Source: Bacillus renqingensis
Lineage (GTDB): Bacteria; Bacillota; Bacilli; Bacillales; Cytobacillaceae
Reading direction: 5' to 3'
DNA length: 64,000 nucleotides
Assembly (NCBI RefSeq): GCF_016464375.1
Contig: NZ_JADDIU010000009.1
Location: 62,001-126,000 of the forward strand
Part shown: positions 36,240 through 48,645 of the stretch, one piece after another
Layout: every line of letters begins with the position of its first letter
Position numbering within the stretch: position 1 is the stretch's first letter
Position numbers and translations under genes: made by a program
Notes under the pieces: model-generated
What the model was told of the DNA's origin: nothing
What the model saw: only the letters and a program-made list of their open reading frames with translations
The model's database searches: none

Positions 36240-36560
36240 TGACGGGAACAAAAGAATAAGAAATTGTATTTCCAGAGAGCTGGGGTTGCTGGAAGCCCAG
36301 TAATACAACTTATTTTGGTCTCATCCCCGAGTGTTAAACTGAACGGTACTGCCTAGTAGGTTTAATCAGGTGTATATACGCGCACCTGTTACCAAAACGA
36401 AGCGGTTTTTGTTTTATTGATCGCTTCATGAGGCAGCATTTGTAAGGATGCTGCGAATCCGGGTGGTACCGAGAAAATATTGGCCTTTTCTCCCCGACTA
36501 TTCTGCATTTGATCATTTAGATTGCAGTTTATTTGGAGAGAATCAGGCCTTTTTCTTTTT
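36240..36560 (+). promoter_or_regulatory. Leucine T-box riboswitch of the ilv-leu operon
   Basis: Stem I spans about 36262-36335, with TTGCTGGAAGCCCAGT at its apex. The specifier loop reads GGT-CTC-ATCC, giving a CTC leucine codon at 36320-36322. The T-box sequence CCGGGTGGTACCGAG is at 36459-36473. The terminator stem starts GGCCTTTTCTCC (36482) and closes with GGAGAGAATCAGGCC (36535-36549), followed by TTTTTCTTTTT. Uncharged leucine tRNA should stabilise the antiterminator and switch on ilvBHC-leuABCD. Confidence 0.9.
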
Positions 36561-36704
36561 AAAAAAGGGACGGAGCGCTGCAAAGGGAATCAGTAGGAAA
36601 TAGCATTTGATTCCAGCCCTGCTCGTACCGCTTTTAGTATCTATAGCCCAATCGTATACAGAGTTTTTAAAATCTTCAAATACTCATAAGGAGGGTATTA
36701 TGAC

Positions 36705-38432
36705 GTGAATGTAGAAGCAAAACTGGAATTCCAGACCAGTACCGCACCAAAAACAGGTGCAGACCTTCTAATCGATTTATTGATTAAAGAAGGAGTTGAA
36801 ACAATTTTTGGCTATCCGGGAGGTGCCGTCTTACCAATCTATGATGCCATCTATCGGGCAAAGAGTCGGATTCACCATATTCTTTTCCGTCATGAACAAG
36901 GAATGATTCATGCCGCAGAAGGTTATGCCCGAATTACAGGCAAACCAGGGGTCGTCCTTGCGACTTCAGGTCCCGGTGCAACCAACCTGGTCACTGGAAT
37001 TACAGACGCCATGATGGATTCCTTGCCGCTCGTGGTATTTACAGGGCAGGTTGCACGCGCTGTTATCGGAACAGATGCCTTCCAAGAGGCTGACGTTATG
37101 GCCATCACCACCCCGATCACGAAACATAATTATCAAGTGCAATCGATTACCGATTTACCAAGAATCGTAAAGGAGGCTTTTCATATTGCTTCTACCGGAA
37201 GGCCGGGACCAGTATTAGTCGATCTTCCAAAGGATATAACGTCAGGAGTTTTATCCGAAGAACCCGAAGAGGCAGACATCGATTTACCTGGCTATCAGCC
37301 AACGATTAAGCCAAACCCGCTGCAGATCAAAAAATTAGCGGACTCATTGGCAAAAGCCAAAAAACCTGTCATATTGGCAGGTGCTGGTGTACTGCACGCT
37401 AAGGCCTCCGAGGAATTAACGGCCTTTGTTGAAAAGCATAAGATCCCAGTTGTCACGACATTGCTCGGCCTTGGGTCATTCCCTGCTGACAATCCCCTTT
37501 CCTTAGGAATGGGCGGCATGCACGGAACCTACGCAGCGAACATGGCTTTATATGAAAGTGATTTATTAATTAATTTCGGGGCCCGCTTTGATGACCGGCT
37601 GACAGGAAATCTACAACATTTTGCACCATTTGCAAAAGTAGCACACATTGATATTGATCCGGCAGAAATTGGGAAAAACGTGCCAACGCAAATTCCAATT
37701 GTGGCTGATGCTAAAGAGGCTTTAGTTGAACTGCTTGATCTGCCGGTAAGTCCTCCGGAAACCGTTGAATGGCTGGAAAAACTAAAGCAATATAAGCAGG
37801 ACTTCCCGCTCTGGTATAAGCATGATCCAAACGGTATGTGCCCGCAATGGCTCATTGAAGCCGTACACAAGGTAACAAATGGCGAAGCCATTGTCGCTAC
37901 CGATGTCGGCCAGCATCAAATGTGGGCAGCACAGTACTATACCTTCAATCAGCCGCACCGCTGGATTACGTCTGGAGGACTTGGAACAATGGGCTTTGGT
38001 TTCCCTGCTGCAATCGGGGCACAGATTGCGGCGCCTGAAAGTACAGTGGTTGCGATTGTTGGTGACGGCGGTTTCCAAATGACACTGCAAGAACTATCTG
38101 TCATTTATGAACGAAACCTTCCAATTAAAATCATCATTGTCAACAATGGTGCGCTTGGAATGGTTCGTCAATGGCAGGAATTAATGTACGACAACCGGAT
38201 TTCGGAATCGCTTCTTCATACCCAGCCTGATTTTGTCAAATTAGCTGAAAGCTACGGTATCCGCGGCGTGAAGATTGACAATCAAGAGGACCTGATCGCC
38301 TCTCTGCCTGAATTGTTTGCCTACGATGGCCCGATTCTTATTGACTGCCGTGTCCTGCAGCAGGAAAAAGTTTTTCCAATGATTGCTCCCGGCAAAGGGC
38401 TTCATGAAATGATTGGGGTGAAACCAGAATGA
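36705..38432 (+). CDS. ilvB: Acetolactate synthase large subunit
   Basis: 575 residues. It is the thiamine-diphosphate and FAD enzyme that makes acetolactate or acetohydroxybutyrate. The substrate-domain motif [16 protein letters not shown] is near 39-54, with the catalytic glutamate in [15 protein letters not shown]. The ThDP motif is [13 protein letters not shown]...IIIVNNG. The start is GTG: an ATG nearer AAGGAGGG leads straight to a stop (ATG ACG TGA), an odd arrangement that might couple or damp translation. Its stop overlaps ilvH by four bases. Confidence 0.95.
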   Translation: MNVEAKLEFQTSTAPKTGADLLIDLLIKEGVETIFGYPGGAVLPIYDAIYRAKSRIHHILFRHEQGMIHAAEGYARITGKPGVVLATSGPGATNLVTGITDAMMDSLPLVVFTGQVARAVIGTDAFQEADVMAITTPITKHNYQVQSITDLPRIVKEAFHIASTGRPGPVLVDLPKDITSGVLSEEPEEADIDLPGYQPTIKPNPLQIKKLADSLAKAKKPVILAGAGVLHAKASEELTAFVEKHKIPVVTTLLGLGSFPADNPLSLGMGGMHGTYAANMALYESDLLINFGARFDDRLTGNLQHFAPFAKVAHIDIDPAEIGKNVPTQIPIVADAKEALVELLDLPVSPPETVEWLEKLKQYKQDFPLWYKHDPNGMCPQWLIEAVHKVTNGEAIVATDVGQHQMWAAQYYTFNQPHRWITSGGLGTMGFGFPAAIGAQIAAPESTVVAIVGDGGFQMTLQELSVIYERNLPIKIIIVNNGALGMVRQWQELMYDNRISESLLHTQPDFVKLAESYGIRGVKIDNQEDLIASLPELFAYDGPILIDCRVLQQEKVFPMIAPGKGLHEMIGVKPE

Positions 38433-38950
38433 AACGGATCATTACATTAACCGTTCAAGATCGAAGTGGTGTTCTAAACCGCGTCACAGGTCTATTACAA
38501 AGGCGGCAATTTAATATTTCCAGTATTTCCGTCGGACCTGCAGAAAAAGAGGGCGTTTCAAAAATGACCCTTGTTGTCGAAGTCGAGGATGATCAACGTC
38601 TCGAACAAGTGACAAAACAATTAAACAAGCAAATTGATGTGTTAAAGGTTTCCGATATTACCGATAAGGCTATTGTTGCCCGGGAACTGGCATTAATTAA
38701 AGTAGCATCGAGCTCCCAGCTGCGCAGTGAAATCAACGGGATTATCGATCCCTTCCGCGCTCTTATTATCGATGTAAGCAAGGACAGCTTAGCGGTGCAA
38801 ATTACAGGCAGACCTGATAAAATCGATGCCCTGATTGAACTGCTTCGCCCCTATGGCATTAAAGAAATTGCCAGAACAGGGCTGACCGCCCTCCAACGCG
38901 GCCATCAGCCACAAGTAAACGAGTTAGCAACATTTTCACTATTAAAATAA
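38429..38950 (+). CDS. ilvH: Acetolactate synthase regulatory subunit
   Basis: 173 residues, the length of IlvH. The N-terminal ACT domain [20 protein letters not shown] binds valine for feedback control. The ATG overlaps the ilvB stop (ATGA), fitting equal synthesis of both subunits. The family is also called IlvN. Confidence 0.94.
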   Translation: MKRIITLTVQDRSGVLNRVTGLLQRRQFNISSISVGPAEKEGVSKMTLVVEVEDDQRLEQVTKQLNKQIDVLKVSDITDKAIVARELALIKVASSSQLRSEINGIIDPFRALIIDVSKDSLAVQITGRPDKIDALIELLRPYGIKEIARTGLTALQRGHQPQVNELATFSLLK

Positions 38951-38973
38951 ACTATATTTTTTCGAAGGGATGA

Positions 38974-41539
<2,566 letters not shown>

Positions 41540-41540
41540 T

Positions 41541-41613
41541 GGTGTCAGGCACCACCCGTGGACATTTGTCCGTCCCACGTGGACACAGTTCTTGCCATTT
41601 GGTGTCAGGCACC
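41541..41613. repeat. Small repeat element bounded by GGTGTCAGGCACC between leuA and leuB
   Basis: Two direct copies of the 13-base core (41541-41553 and 41601-41613) enclose 47 bases with inverted GTGGACA/TGTCC and CCCACGTGG motifs. The core itself can form a GGTG...CACC hairpin. It sits in the intergenic space of an operon, directly after the leuA stop. Confidence 0.75.
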
Positions 41614-41647
41614 GTGATTTTTTCAAATTAATAAGGAGGTTGCTCTT

Positions 41648-42754
41648 ATGAAAAAACGTATTGTCTTACTTCCCGGTGATGGGATCGGTAAGGAAGTTAT
41701 GAATTCCGCCAAGGAAGTATTGTCCGCCATTGCGGAAGAGTTTCATCACACATTTAGCTTTGAGACCCATGAAATCGGAGGAGCAGCCATTGACAAGTGC
41801 AGCACACCCCTGCCGGATACAACTGTGGACGCCTGCAAGCAGGCTGATGCTGTCTTACTAGGTGCCGTTGGCGGGCCAAAATGGGACCACAATCCCTCCC
41901 ACCTCCGCCCGGAACGTGGTTTGCTCGGAATCCGCAAAGCCTTGGATTTATATGCCAACTTACGGCCTATCAAAGGATTCAAAAACCTGCTTCACGCTTC
42001 CCCATTAAAGGAAGAAGTAATTTCAGGCAGCGACCTCCTTATTGTTCGTGAACTAACAGGCGGGCTTTACTTCGGTACTCCGAGCGAAAGACGGGAAAAT
42101 GGCCAGGCTGTGGTTGATACACTTGCCTATACACGACAGGAGATTGAGAGAATTGTCGATAAGGCCTTCCAGGCAGCACAAGGCAGACGCGGTCGCCTCG
42201 CTTCTGTTGACAAAGCGAATGTACTTGAATCGAGTAAGCTGTGGCGCGAAATTGTTGAAGAGAAAAAGGCCCAGTATCCAGACGTATCGGTTGAACATGT
42301 ATTGGTCGATGCAGCAGCAATGAAACTGATTACTAATCCAACCCATTTTGATGTCATTGTCACTGAGAACATGTTTGGTGATATTTTAAGTGATGAGGCA
42401 TCCGTGTTGACGGGCTCCCTTGGGATGCTTCCTTCTGCCAGCTTAAATGAGTCCGGAGTTGGTCTTTACGAGCCGGTACATGGCTCCGCTCCTGATATCG
42501 CCGGAAAAGGTGTCGCTAACCCGCTAGCGATGATTTTATCGGCTGCACTTATGCTTCGTTACTCATTTGACTTGAATGTCGAAGCCAAATTAATTGAAGC
42601 TGCCGTTCAGACTACACTTGATACCGGATTCCATACTGCTGACCTGCAAGTGCCAAACGGACGTCTTGTAGGTACAGAAGAAATGACTCATTTAATTGTT
42701 GATTTTATTAAAACTCAATCAGCTTCCAAGTGTATCGCCAGCTGTTACTATTAA
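41648..42754 (+). CDS. leuB: 3-isopropylmalate dehydrogenase
   Basis: 368 residues. It oxidises and decarboxylates 3-isopropylmalate with NAD. Visible signatures are LLPGDGIGKEVMNSAK at the start, the substrate-binding RPERGLLGIRKALDLYANLRP block near 92-112, and VTENMFGDILSDEASVLTGS near 238-257. AAGGAGG precedes the ATG. The C-terminus ends in a slightly unusual SKCIASCYY tail. A terminator-like hairpin follows. Confidence 0.95.
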   Translation: MKKRIVLLPGDGIGKEVMNSAKEVLSAIAEEFHHTFSFETHEIGGAAIDKCSTPLPDTTVDACKQADAVLLGAVGGPKWDHNPSHLRPERGLLGIRKALDLYANLRPIKGFKNLLHASPLKEEVISGSDLLIVRELTGGLYFGTPSERRENGQAVVDTLAYTRQEIERIVDKAFQAAQGRRGRLASVDKANVLESSKLWREIVEEKKAQYPDVSVEHVLVDAAAMKLITNPTHFDVIVTENMFGDILSDEASVLTGSLGMLPSASLNESGVGLYEPVHGSAPDIAGKGVANPLAMILSAALMLRYSFDLNVEAKLIEAAVQTTLDTGFHTADLQVPNGRLVGTEEMTHLIVDFIKTQSASKCIASCYY

Positions 42755-42768
42755 TATGATAAATAAAT

Positions 42769-42809
42769 GGGTAAACCGCAAATGTGTTGGCGGTTTACCC
42801 GTCATTTTT
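42769..42809 (+). terminator. Internal terminator-like hairpin between leuB and leuC
   Basis: GGGTAAACCGC (42769-42779) pairs perfectly with GCGGTTTACCC (42790-42800) and is followed by GTCATTTTT. It would lower leuCD expression relative to the upstream genes or define mRNA segments. Confidence 0.8.
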
Positions 42810-42849
42810 ACTTCTCGAAAAAAATCTATTAACGTGAGGAAGGAACACT

Positions 42850-44268
42850 ATGCAAACACCAAAAAATATTATTCAAAAAATTTGGGAACAGCATGTTGTC
42901 CATCAAGAAGAAGGAAAACCGGATCTTCTTTATATTGATTTGCATCTTGTCCACGAGGTAACCTCTCCTCAGGCGTTTGAAGGTCTTCGAATGAACGGCC
43001 GTCAAGTTCGCCGGCCGGATCTTACTTATGCAACAATGGACCACAATGTTCCAACCCGAGAACGTCATATTATCAATGATCCGATCTCAAAGAAACAAAT
43101 GGACACCTTAAAACAAAATTGCCAAGAATTTGGCGTAACGCTTGCTGATATCAACCACCCTGATAATGGGATTGTCCACGTCATCGGTCCAGAGCTTGGG
43201 CTTACCCAGCCGGGAAAAACCATTGTCTGCGGTGATAGTCATACTTCTACTCACGGGGCGTTCGGTGCCCTTGCTTTCGGAATCGGGACAAGCGAAGTCG
43301 AACATGTTCTAGCAACCCAAACATTATGGCAGGCCCCTCCGAAAACCTTAAATGTAAAAGTGAATGGCAGGCTTGGGACAGGCGTAACAGCTAAAGACTT
43401 GATTCTAGCCATTATTGGCAAATTCGGGGTTAAGTTTGGAACCGGCTATGTCATTGAGTATACGGGTGAAGCGATTCGCGCCATGTCCATGGAAGAGCGG
43501 ATGACGGTTTGCAACATGTCCATTGAAGGTGGTGCTAGAGCAGGACTCATTTCACCAGATGAGACAACGATTGAATATCTGCGCGGCCGAAAGAATGTGC
43601 CGCAAGGTCAAGCCTTTGAAGAAGCCGCTGCCCGCTGGAAGGCTCTCGCTACCGACGAAGGTGCTGCTTATGATACGGTTGTAGAAATTGATGCGGCTGA
43701 AGTGGAACCTCAGGTAACCTGGGGAACGAACCCTGGAATGTGTATCCCTGTCACCGCAAACGTTCCTAACCCAAATGACTTCGAAAAACCGAGCGAGAAA
43801 GATGAAATCAATCGGGCGCTTGAATACATGGGACTTGAAGCCGGACAGCCTATTTCCAGCGTAAAAATCGATCATGTCTTTATTGGTTCCTGTACAAATT
43901 CCCGGCTTAGCGACTTACGCAAAGCGGCTGAAGTGATTCGTGGTAAACAAGTGGCCCCTTCTGTCAAAGCGATGGTTGTTCCTGGTTCATTTAGTGTTAA
44001 ACTGGCTGCCGAAAAAGAAGGCCTAGACCAAGTCTTTAAAGCGGCCGGCTTTGAATGGCGCGATGCCGGCTGCAGCATGTGCTTAGGAATGAATGATGAT
44101 ATCATCCCATCTGGAGAACGCTGTGCTTCTACTTCCAACCGGAACTTCGAAGGCCGTCAAGGGAAGGGCGCTCGCACTCATCTTGTCAGTCCGGAAATGG
44201 CAGCAGCAGCAGCGATTGCCGGTCATTTCGTTGATGTTCGAAAGTTCACTGCACAGGAGGTTATGTAA
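42850..44268 (+). CDS. leuC: 3-isopropylmalate dehydratase large subunit
   Basis: 472 residues, aconitase family. The 4Fe-4S cysteines are in [13 protein letters not shown] (near 347) and [11 protein letters not shown] (near 407-410). It isomerises 2- to 3-isopropylmalate with LeuD. GAGGAAGGAAC precedes the ATG. Two bases separate its stop from the leuD start. Confidence 0.95.
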   Translation: MQTPKNIIQKIWEQHVVHQEEGKPDLLYIDLHLVHEVTSPQAFEGLRMNGRQVRRPDLTYATMDHNVPTRERHIINDPISKKQMDTLKQNCQEFGVTLADINHPDNGIVHVIGPELGLTQPGKTIVCGDSHTSTHGAFGALAFGIGTSEVEHVLATQTLWQAPPKTLNVKVNGRLGTGVTAKDLILAIIGKFGVKFGTGYVIEYTGEAIRAMSMEERMTVCNMSIEGGARAGLISPDETTIEYLRGRKNVPQGQAFEEAAARWKALATDEGAAYDTVVEIDAAEVEPQVTWGTNPGMCIPVTANVPNPNDFEKPSEKDEINRALEYMGLEAGQPISSVKIDHVFIGSCTNSRLSDLRKAAEVIRGKQVAPSVKAMVVPGSFSVKLAAEKEGLDQVFKAAGFEWRDAGCSMCLGMNDDIIPSGERCASTSNRNFEGRQGKGARTHLVSPEMAAAAAIAGHFVDVRKFTAQEVM

Positions 44269-44270
44269 TC

Positions 44271-44855
44271 ATGGAACCACTACGTATTCACCAAGGGCTA
44301 GTTTGCCCAATAGACCGGACAAACGTTGATACGGATCAAATTATTCCGAAACAATTTTTGAAGCGAATTGAACGCAGCGGTTTCGGACAATTCCTGTTTT
44401 ATAACTGGCGTTTCGATGACGATGGCAATCCGCGTCCTGATTTTCCATTGAATGCTCCCGAGTATAAAGGTGCCTCCATTTTAGTGGCAGGCGAAAATTT
44501 TGGCTGCGGCTCTTCCCGCGAGCATGCACCATGGGCCATTCAGGATTTCGGCTTCAAAGTCCTCATTGCCCCAAGCTATGCTGATATTTTTAAAAACAAC
44601 TGTGTAAAAAACGGTATCCTTGCGATTCAAGCTAGCGAAGAACAGGTACAGACCATTATGAAAAAAGCGAAAACTGAGGGTTACACTTTAACGGTTAATC
44701 TTGAGGACCAAATCGTTTCTGACAATGATGGATTTACGTTTCATTTCGATATCGCGCCGTATCCTAAAGAAATGCTGTTAAACGGCTGGGATGAGATTGG
44801 GGTTACCTTAAATTATGAGGATAAAATTAAGCAGTATGAGCTTGCACATGGGTAA
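44271..44855 (+). CDS. leuD: 3-isopropylmalate dehydratase small subunit
   Basis: 194 residues. The swivel-domain signature GENFGCGSSREHAPWAI is near 69-85, and DTDQIIPKQFLKRIERSGF near 21-39. It pairs with LeuC. CAGGAGGTTATG at the leuC end is its ribosome binding site. It is the last gene of the operon, followed by a strong terminator. Confidence 0.95.
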   Translation: MEPLRIHQGLVCPIDRTNVDTDQIIPKQFLKRIERSGFGQFLFYNWRFDDDGNPRPDFPLNAPEYKGASILVAGENFGCGSSREHAPWAIQDFGFKVLIAPSYADIFKNNCVKNGILAIQASEEQVQTIMKKAKTEGYTLTVNLEDQIVSDNDGFTFHFDIAPYPKEMLLNGWDEIGVTLNYEDKIKQYELAHG

Positions 44856-44863
44856 TAAGGAAT

Positions 44864-44894
44864 GAGTCTGGATGGATTCCAGACTCATTTTTCT
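44864..44894 (+). terminator. Terminator of the ilv-leu operon
   Basis: GAGTCTGGA pairs with TCCAGACTC over a five-base loop and is followed by ATTTTTC. Confidence 0.88.
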
Positions 44895-45025
44895 GTTAGC
44901 GCTAATTCTTTTTTAATTGTTTCCTTAATTGCTCTATTCCCATAGGCATTCTGGCCAAAAGCATTTAATTTCTCCTGATTTTCCCCAATACAAGTGCCGA
45001 AAAGATATGCAATTATTAAATTCAC
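44885..45025 (-). CDS. Doubtful small ORF, 46 codons
   Basis: A GTG-initiated frame encodes MNLIIAYLFGTCIGENQEKL followed by a helical charged tail (NRAIKETIKKELALTEK). Codon use looks coding-like, but the ribosome binding site is weak and the end runs into the leuD terminator. It may be the remnant of a larger gene. The rest of 44895-45229 shows nothing I recognise. Confidence 0.25.
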   Translation of the reverse strand: MNLIIAYLFGTCIGENQEKLNAFGQNAYGNRAIKETIKKELALTEK

Positions 45026-45229
45026 TTTCCAGAAAAATTAGATTTCCGGCAAAGGTATTATCTCTATTCAACTGATCTGTAGCCTATTAATTTAACTCCA
45101 AACCACTTTCCCAAAATTTTTCATTGATATCATTGGATGAATTAATCCCCCATTTAATTAACAGGTGTAATGGGGATTGATTATTCTGACGATAAAGAGT
45201 AGTGCCACTTTGAGGGCAACTTCGAGTCT

Positions 45230-46525
45230 TTAGAAATTACTTTTTTTACGATTTGTATACTCTTCAAAATATATTCCTTTACAAATCCGATTCATTATAA
45301 TTGATAAAATAATCCCCATAATTAATCCTAAAAAAATATCGACCATTAAGGTAGTAACGAACGTTGTAAGAAAAATAAGTGCCTCATACGGCGCCTTCCT
45401 TATTAAGCTAGGGAAATGTTTTATTTTGATTAGATTGACAACAGCAACAATAATAATTGCTGCCAGTGCAGATTTAGGTAAATAATAAAACAGCGGTGTT
45501 AAATAAAGTAATGATATTAAAACGAATAATGCTGTGAACAAAAGAGAAAGGCTGCTCCTGGCACCGGACTGATAATTAACCGCTGTTCTTGAAAGTGCTC
45601 CTCCAACTGGGATAGAACCTATAAATGAACTTACTATATTTGCTAATCCCAAGGCAATTAACTCTTGATTCGCATGAATCGGATCTTTTTCCTTACCAGA
45701 AAATACTTTCACGACTGTAAACGATTCTAGGAAAGAGATAAAGGCAATCATAAATGCAAAAGGTAGCAATAATTTAATAATATGAATTGATGGGATCTGG
45801 AGAGAAAGCCTTGGCAAGCCCGACGGGATTTCCCCAACAATCTCCACTCCCATTTTATGCAAATCAAAAGCTTGAACTACAACTGTAGTCATTACGACAA
45901 CTAGTAAGGACCCGGGAGAACGGGTTGTCTTTTTTTTAAAAATGACCAATAAAAAAATACTAAATAAACCGATTGCCAATGTGTAAGTATTTGCCTTCGG
46001 AAGGTTATGGATGACCACCATAGAGTATTGCAATAAATTATCATAATTAGGAAGTGTAACCCCCATCATGGCCTTAATTTGATTCACTGCAATGATAATC
46101 GCCGCTGCTGATATAAAGCCATTAATTACACTGGGAGAAATATATTCAAATAAGTCTCCCATTTTTACAATCCCCATAACTAGATGAAGGAATCCTATCA
46201 TCAAACCAAGCACTATAATCAGCTCCAAAAACTGGTCCGTTCTAGGCTGAGCAATACTGGAAACCCCTGAAAATACTATAAGCGAAACAATTGAAACTGG
46301 CCCTACTGATAAATACTTTGAATTTCCAAATAAAAAATAAATAATAAGTGGAAAGGTTGCAGCGTAGAGGCCCATTTCAACAGGAACACCAGCGATAATG
46401 GCATAGGCCATACTTTGAGGGATCAAAAGAACAGCTACAATAAGTCCTGCAGTCAAATCTCCCGATAAGTTTGAATAGGGATAATGCTTTAGCATTTTCA
46501 GCCCTGGGATTAACTTAGAGCCCAA
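45230..46525 (-). CDS. SulP-family anion permease lacking a STAS domain
   Basis: About 431 residues from a TTG with AGGAGG seven bases upstream; the open frame extends 18 codons further. Signature LTAGLIVAVLLIPQSMAYAI is near 23-42, and GLANIVSSFIGSIPVGGALSRTA lies in the later half. About 12 membrane segments of the SLC26/SulP core are present. The protein ends shortly after the last helix (CKGIYFEEYTNRKK), where most SulP proteins carry a STAS domain of about 100 residues. It is a sulfate or bicarbonate type importer by family; substrate unknown. Confidence 0.8.
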   Translation of the reverse strand: MGSKLIPGLKMLKHYPYSNLSGDLTAGLIVAVLLIPQSMAYAIIAGVPVEMGLYAATFPLIIYFLFGNSKYLSVGPVSIVSLIVFSGVSSIAQPRTDQFLELIIVLGLMIGFLHLVMGIVKMGDLFEYISPSVINGFISAAAIIIAVNQIKAMMGVTLPNYDNLLQYSMVVIHNLPKANTYTLAIGLFSIFLLVIFKKKTTRSPGSLLVVVMTTVVVQAFDLHKMGVEIVGEIPSGLPRLSLQIPSIHIIKLLLPFAFMIAFISFLESFTVVKVFSGKEKDPIHANQELIALGLANIVSSFIGSIPVGGALSRTAVNYQSGARSSLSLLFTALFVLISLLYLTPLFYYLPKSALAAIIIVAVVNLIKIKHFPSLIRKAPYEALIFLTTFVTTLMVDIFLGLIMGIILSIIMNRICKGIYFEEYTNRKKSNF

Positions 46526-46736
46526 ATTCCAACCTCCTATTCTCGATTTGAATATAAATAGTAAAAGAAAATAACCCATCCTATATGTATGAGGACGGGC
46601 CCCCTTAACCGCCCGCCGAAAGCGACATGCCTAGGGCGGAATTCAACTACTAGTTTTAACAGAGTCCTATCTTATAGAAAACGCTATAATCCCCTCATTA
46701 GTAGCTAATTTTTCGACCACTATAAAAACTCAACCA

Positions 46737-47507
46737 TTACTTATCCTTCGTAACTGCTACCTCAGAAACGGGCTTTTTCTTATTAATATTATGAACAACA
46801 AATGTTGCCAAAAATGCTAAGACCAAAATGGCAAAAAAGACGATGTGATGTAATTCAAAACCCAACACACTGGCGAACATTTTTACTGAAATGATAGCAA
46901 TTAAAATAAACGCCGTAGTTTCCAACTCAGGTACTCGGTCAATTAAAACCAAGAAAAACTTAGCTACGGTACGCATCATCAAAATACCTATCATACCTCC
47001 AATAAGAAGGATCCATACCTGTTCTGATACCGCAAAGGCCGCCAAAATACTATCTGCTGAAAAGGCAATATCCATTAATTCTACTGAAATAACAGTTCCC
47101 CAGAACACGCCAAAAGTTCGAACTAACCAGCCTTCTTTTTTTACTCCTTCTACATCCTCTTCTTTCTCACCAATCCAGAAATGTTTTACAACAAGCCAAG
47201 CCAAATAAGCCGTACCTAAGACCTTAATCCACCAAAATTTAATTAGCAGCGTTCCTAGTCCAATTAAAATAAAGCGGAAGAAATACGCACCAAACAAACC
47301 ATATGTCAAAGCCTTTTTACGGTGTTTTGGTGGAAGATGTTTTACCATGATTGCAAGCACCAGCGCATTATCAGCCGAAAGCAGTCCTTCCAATATAACC
47401 AAAGTACCTATGTATCCCCAAGAAACGGGATCTGATAAAACTTCGACCCACATCCCCCAATCCAAAAAAGATGCATAGGTTGACCAGATTTTATTTAAAC
47501 CGTCCAA
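46737..47507 (-). CDS. TerC-family membrane protein (probable metal exporter)
   Basis: 256 residues with seven or eight membrane helices. TerC signatures are LEGLLSADNALVLAIMVKHL (near 39-58, with the acidic SADNA motif) and the repeat SVELMDIAFSADSILAAFAV (near 141-160). Family members such as B. subtilis YceF and YkoY export manganese or metallate secreted enzymes. No manganese riboswitch of the yybP-ykoY type is visible upstream. TTG start with a weak GGGAAG. Confidence 0.82.
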   Translation of the reverse strand: MDGLNKIWSTYASFLDWGMWVEVLSDPVSWGYIGTLVILEGLLSADNALVLAIMVKHLPPKHRKKALTYGLFGAYFFRFILIGLGTLLIKFWWIKVLGTAYLAWLVVKHFWIGEKEEDVEGVKKEGWLVRTFGVFWGTVISVELMDIAFSADSILAAFAVSEQVWILLIGGMIGILMMRTVAKFFLVLIDRVPELETTAFILIAIISVKMFASVLGFELHHIVFFAILVLAFLATFVVHNINKKKPVSEVAVTKDK

Positions 47508-47550
47508 GAAATATCTTCCCTTTCTTTACTAGCAAATAACTAAAAAAAAT

Positions 47551-47892
47551 TTAACTTCTTTCGTTAATAGGTACCAAGGAATGCTCAGTGAAGGTATTTA
47601 CCGATTTCAACGTATTCGTTTTAGTTTCAAAATTCTTTTTACCCTGTTTAGATCCCCCAATTATATCTTTAAGAGTTGCTAATAAAACGTACTAATTTTT
47701 GCCGCGTCTTGTGCTTCTTCACTAGTTACTGAAATTCCTACAATACCTGTATATTTTTGTCGGTTGTTTACTTTTAGGGTTTGTCCCGATAATATGACCA
47801 TATTGCCAAAAATAACTCCGCCACTAAATGGCTGGTTAGATACAGGTATACTAGAGAGTAGGATATTTAATTCTTGTCTCTTCGATATTCAT
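47551..47892 (-). pseudogene. Decayed RidA/YjgF-family gene
   Basis: An ATG with AAGAAGGAGAG upstream starts MNIEETRIKYPTL, then the frame shifts to IPVSNQPFSGGVIFGNMVIL and SGQTLKVNNRQKYTGIVG, ending SVTSEEAQDAAKIS. This is the core of a RidA-like protein. Downstream come stops TAG and TAA, then GDLNRVKRILKL and, after another shift, VNTFTEHSLVP, all in RidA order. The last third with the conserved arginine region is missing. At least two frameshifts and two stops make it a pseudogene. Confidence 0.65.
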
Positions 47893-47908
47893 TCAGTTCT
47901 CTCCTTCT

Positions 47909-48100
47909 TTAGACCGGCTGATTGTGTGTATCTTCCAACAACGAAATGTCTTTAAATTGGAATGCCCGGTGAGTATAATAAATTTTTACAATTGCCCGAT
48001 TATCACAAAGTGAACACTTTACAGAGCAGCGAGCTTTGCTTATATGAGGAGTATCCAATAACGTTAATACCTTTTTTAAATGTTTATCACACGCCCACAT
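47909..48100 (-). CDS. Small CxxH/CxxC protein
   Basis: 63 residues. AGAGGTGAT lies five bases before the ATG. The pairs CDKH (residues 4-7) and CSLC (near 29-32), plus an extra cysteine, match the short CxxH/CxxC protein family of Bacillus, likely a zinc-binding fold of unknown function. It lies between the RidA pseudogene and the ferredoxin gene, on the same strand. Confidence 0.6.
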   Translation of the reverse strand: MWACDKHLKKVLTLLDTPHISKARCSVKCSLCDNRAIVKIYYTHRAFQFKDISLLEDTHNQPV

Positions 48101-48234
48101 ACTATCACCTCTGTTTAATTATTTTCAGCTACTTAGTTAATTCTTTCTTAAACTCGAAAAAATCGGGGGTGACAAGGCTCGAACCATCTGTGTGAACTCG
48201 CTTTTTACCATTCGTTCAAAACATCACCTGCTCA

Positions 48235-48582
48235 TTAAACGGAGGAAAATTCCTTTTTCAGACGGTCTGGTTTTCGCTTTTTGACTAGTTCAGTTACTTC
48301 CTCATCCCAAGAAATCGAAACATCTCCGTTTGTCACAAATGTTTGACAGCCAAGACGATACCCTTTTTCCAACCACTCTTCGCCTAATTTTCTTCTCTCT
48401 TGAACTTTCACTTTGTCTAAAAATTCAACACCTTCCTCCACTTTACACACACAGGTTCCGCAAATTCCGCCACCGCAGCGATTAGGTAGCCCACCATCGT
48501 AACGAAGTGACATTCTTAAAATATTGGAGTTATTTGGTACATTCAATTCCTTGTTGCTGTTAATAAAGTGAATTTTCGGCAT
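48235..48582 (-). CDS. 2Fe-2S ferredoxin, first copy in the island
   Basis: 115 residues, beta-grasp ferredoxin. Cluster ligands are in RCGGGICGTCVC (near 35-46) and GCQTF (near 78). A basic C-terminal tail KKRKPDRLKK extends past the core. It likely supplies electrons to an oxygenase, the nearest candidate being the diiron oxidase of this island. A TGGTATACA operator-like site lies 25 bases upstream of the start, so it is probably controlled with the rest of the island. Confidence 0.82.
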   Translation of the reverse strand: MPKIHFINSNKELNVPNNSNILRMSLRYDGGLPNRCGGGICGTCVCKVEEGVEFLDKVKVQERRKLGEEWLEKGYRLGCQTFVTNGDVSISWDEEVTELVKKRKPDRLKKEFSSV

Positions 48583-48606
48583 AATCTTTCCCTCCTTGAA
48601 TTATTA

Positions 48607-48618
48607 ATGGTATACAAA
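48607..48618. promoter_or_regulatory. GntR-type operator, ferredoxin 1
   Basis: ATGGTATACAAA, a variant of TTGGTATACCAA, in the gap before the ferredoxin start. Confidence 0.5.
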
Positions 48619-48645
48619 GTGCCGTTTGTTATAAAAAAATAATGT

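Noticed and set aside
47508-47700. Possible manganese riboswitch upstream of the TerC gene
   Set aside because: The conserved yybP-ykoY elements are not visible; the stretch is instead the end of the RidA pseudogene.
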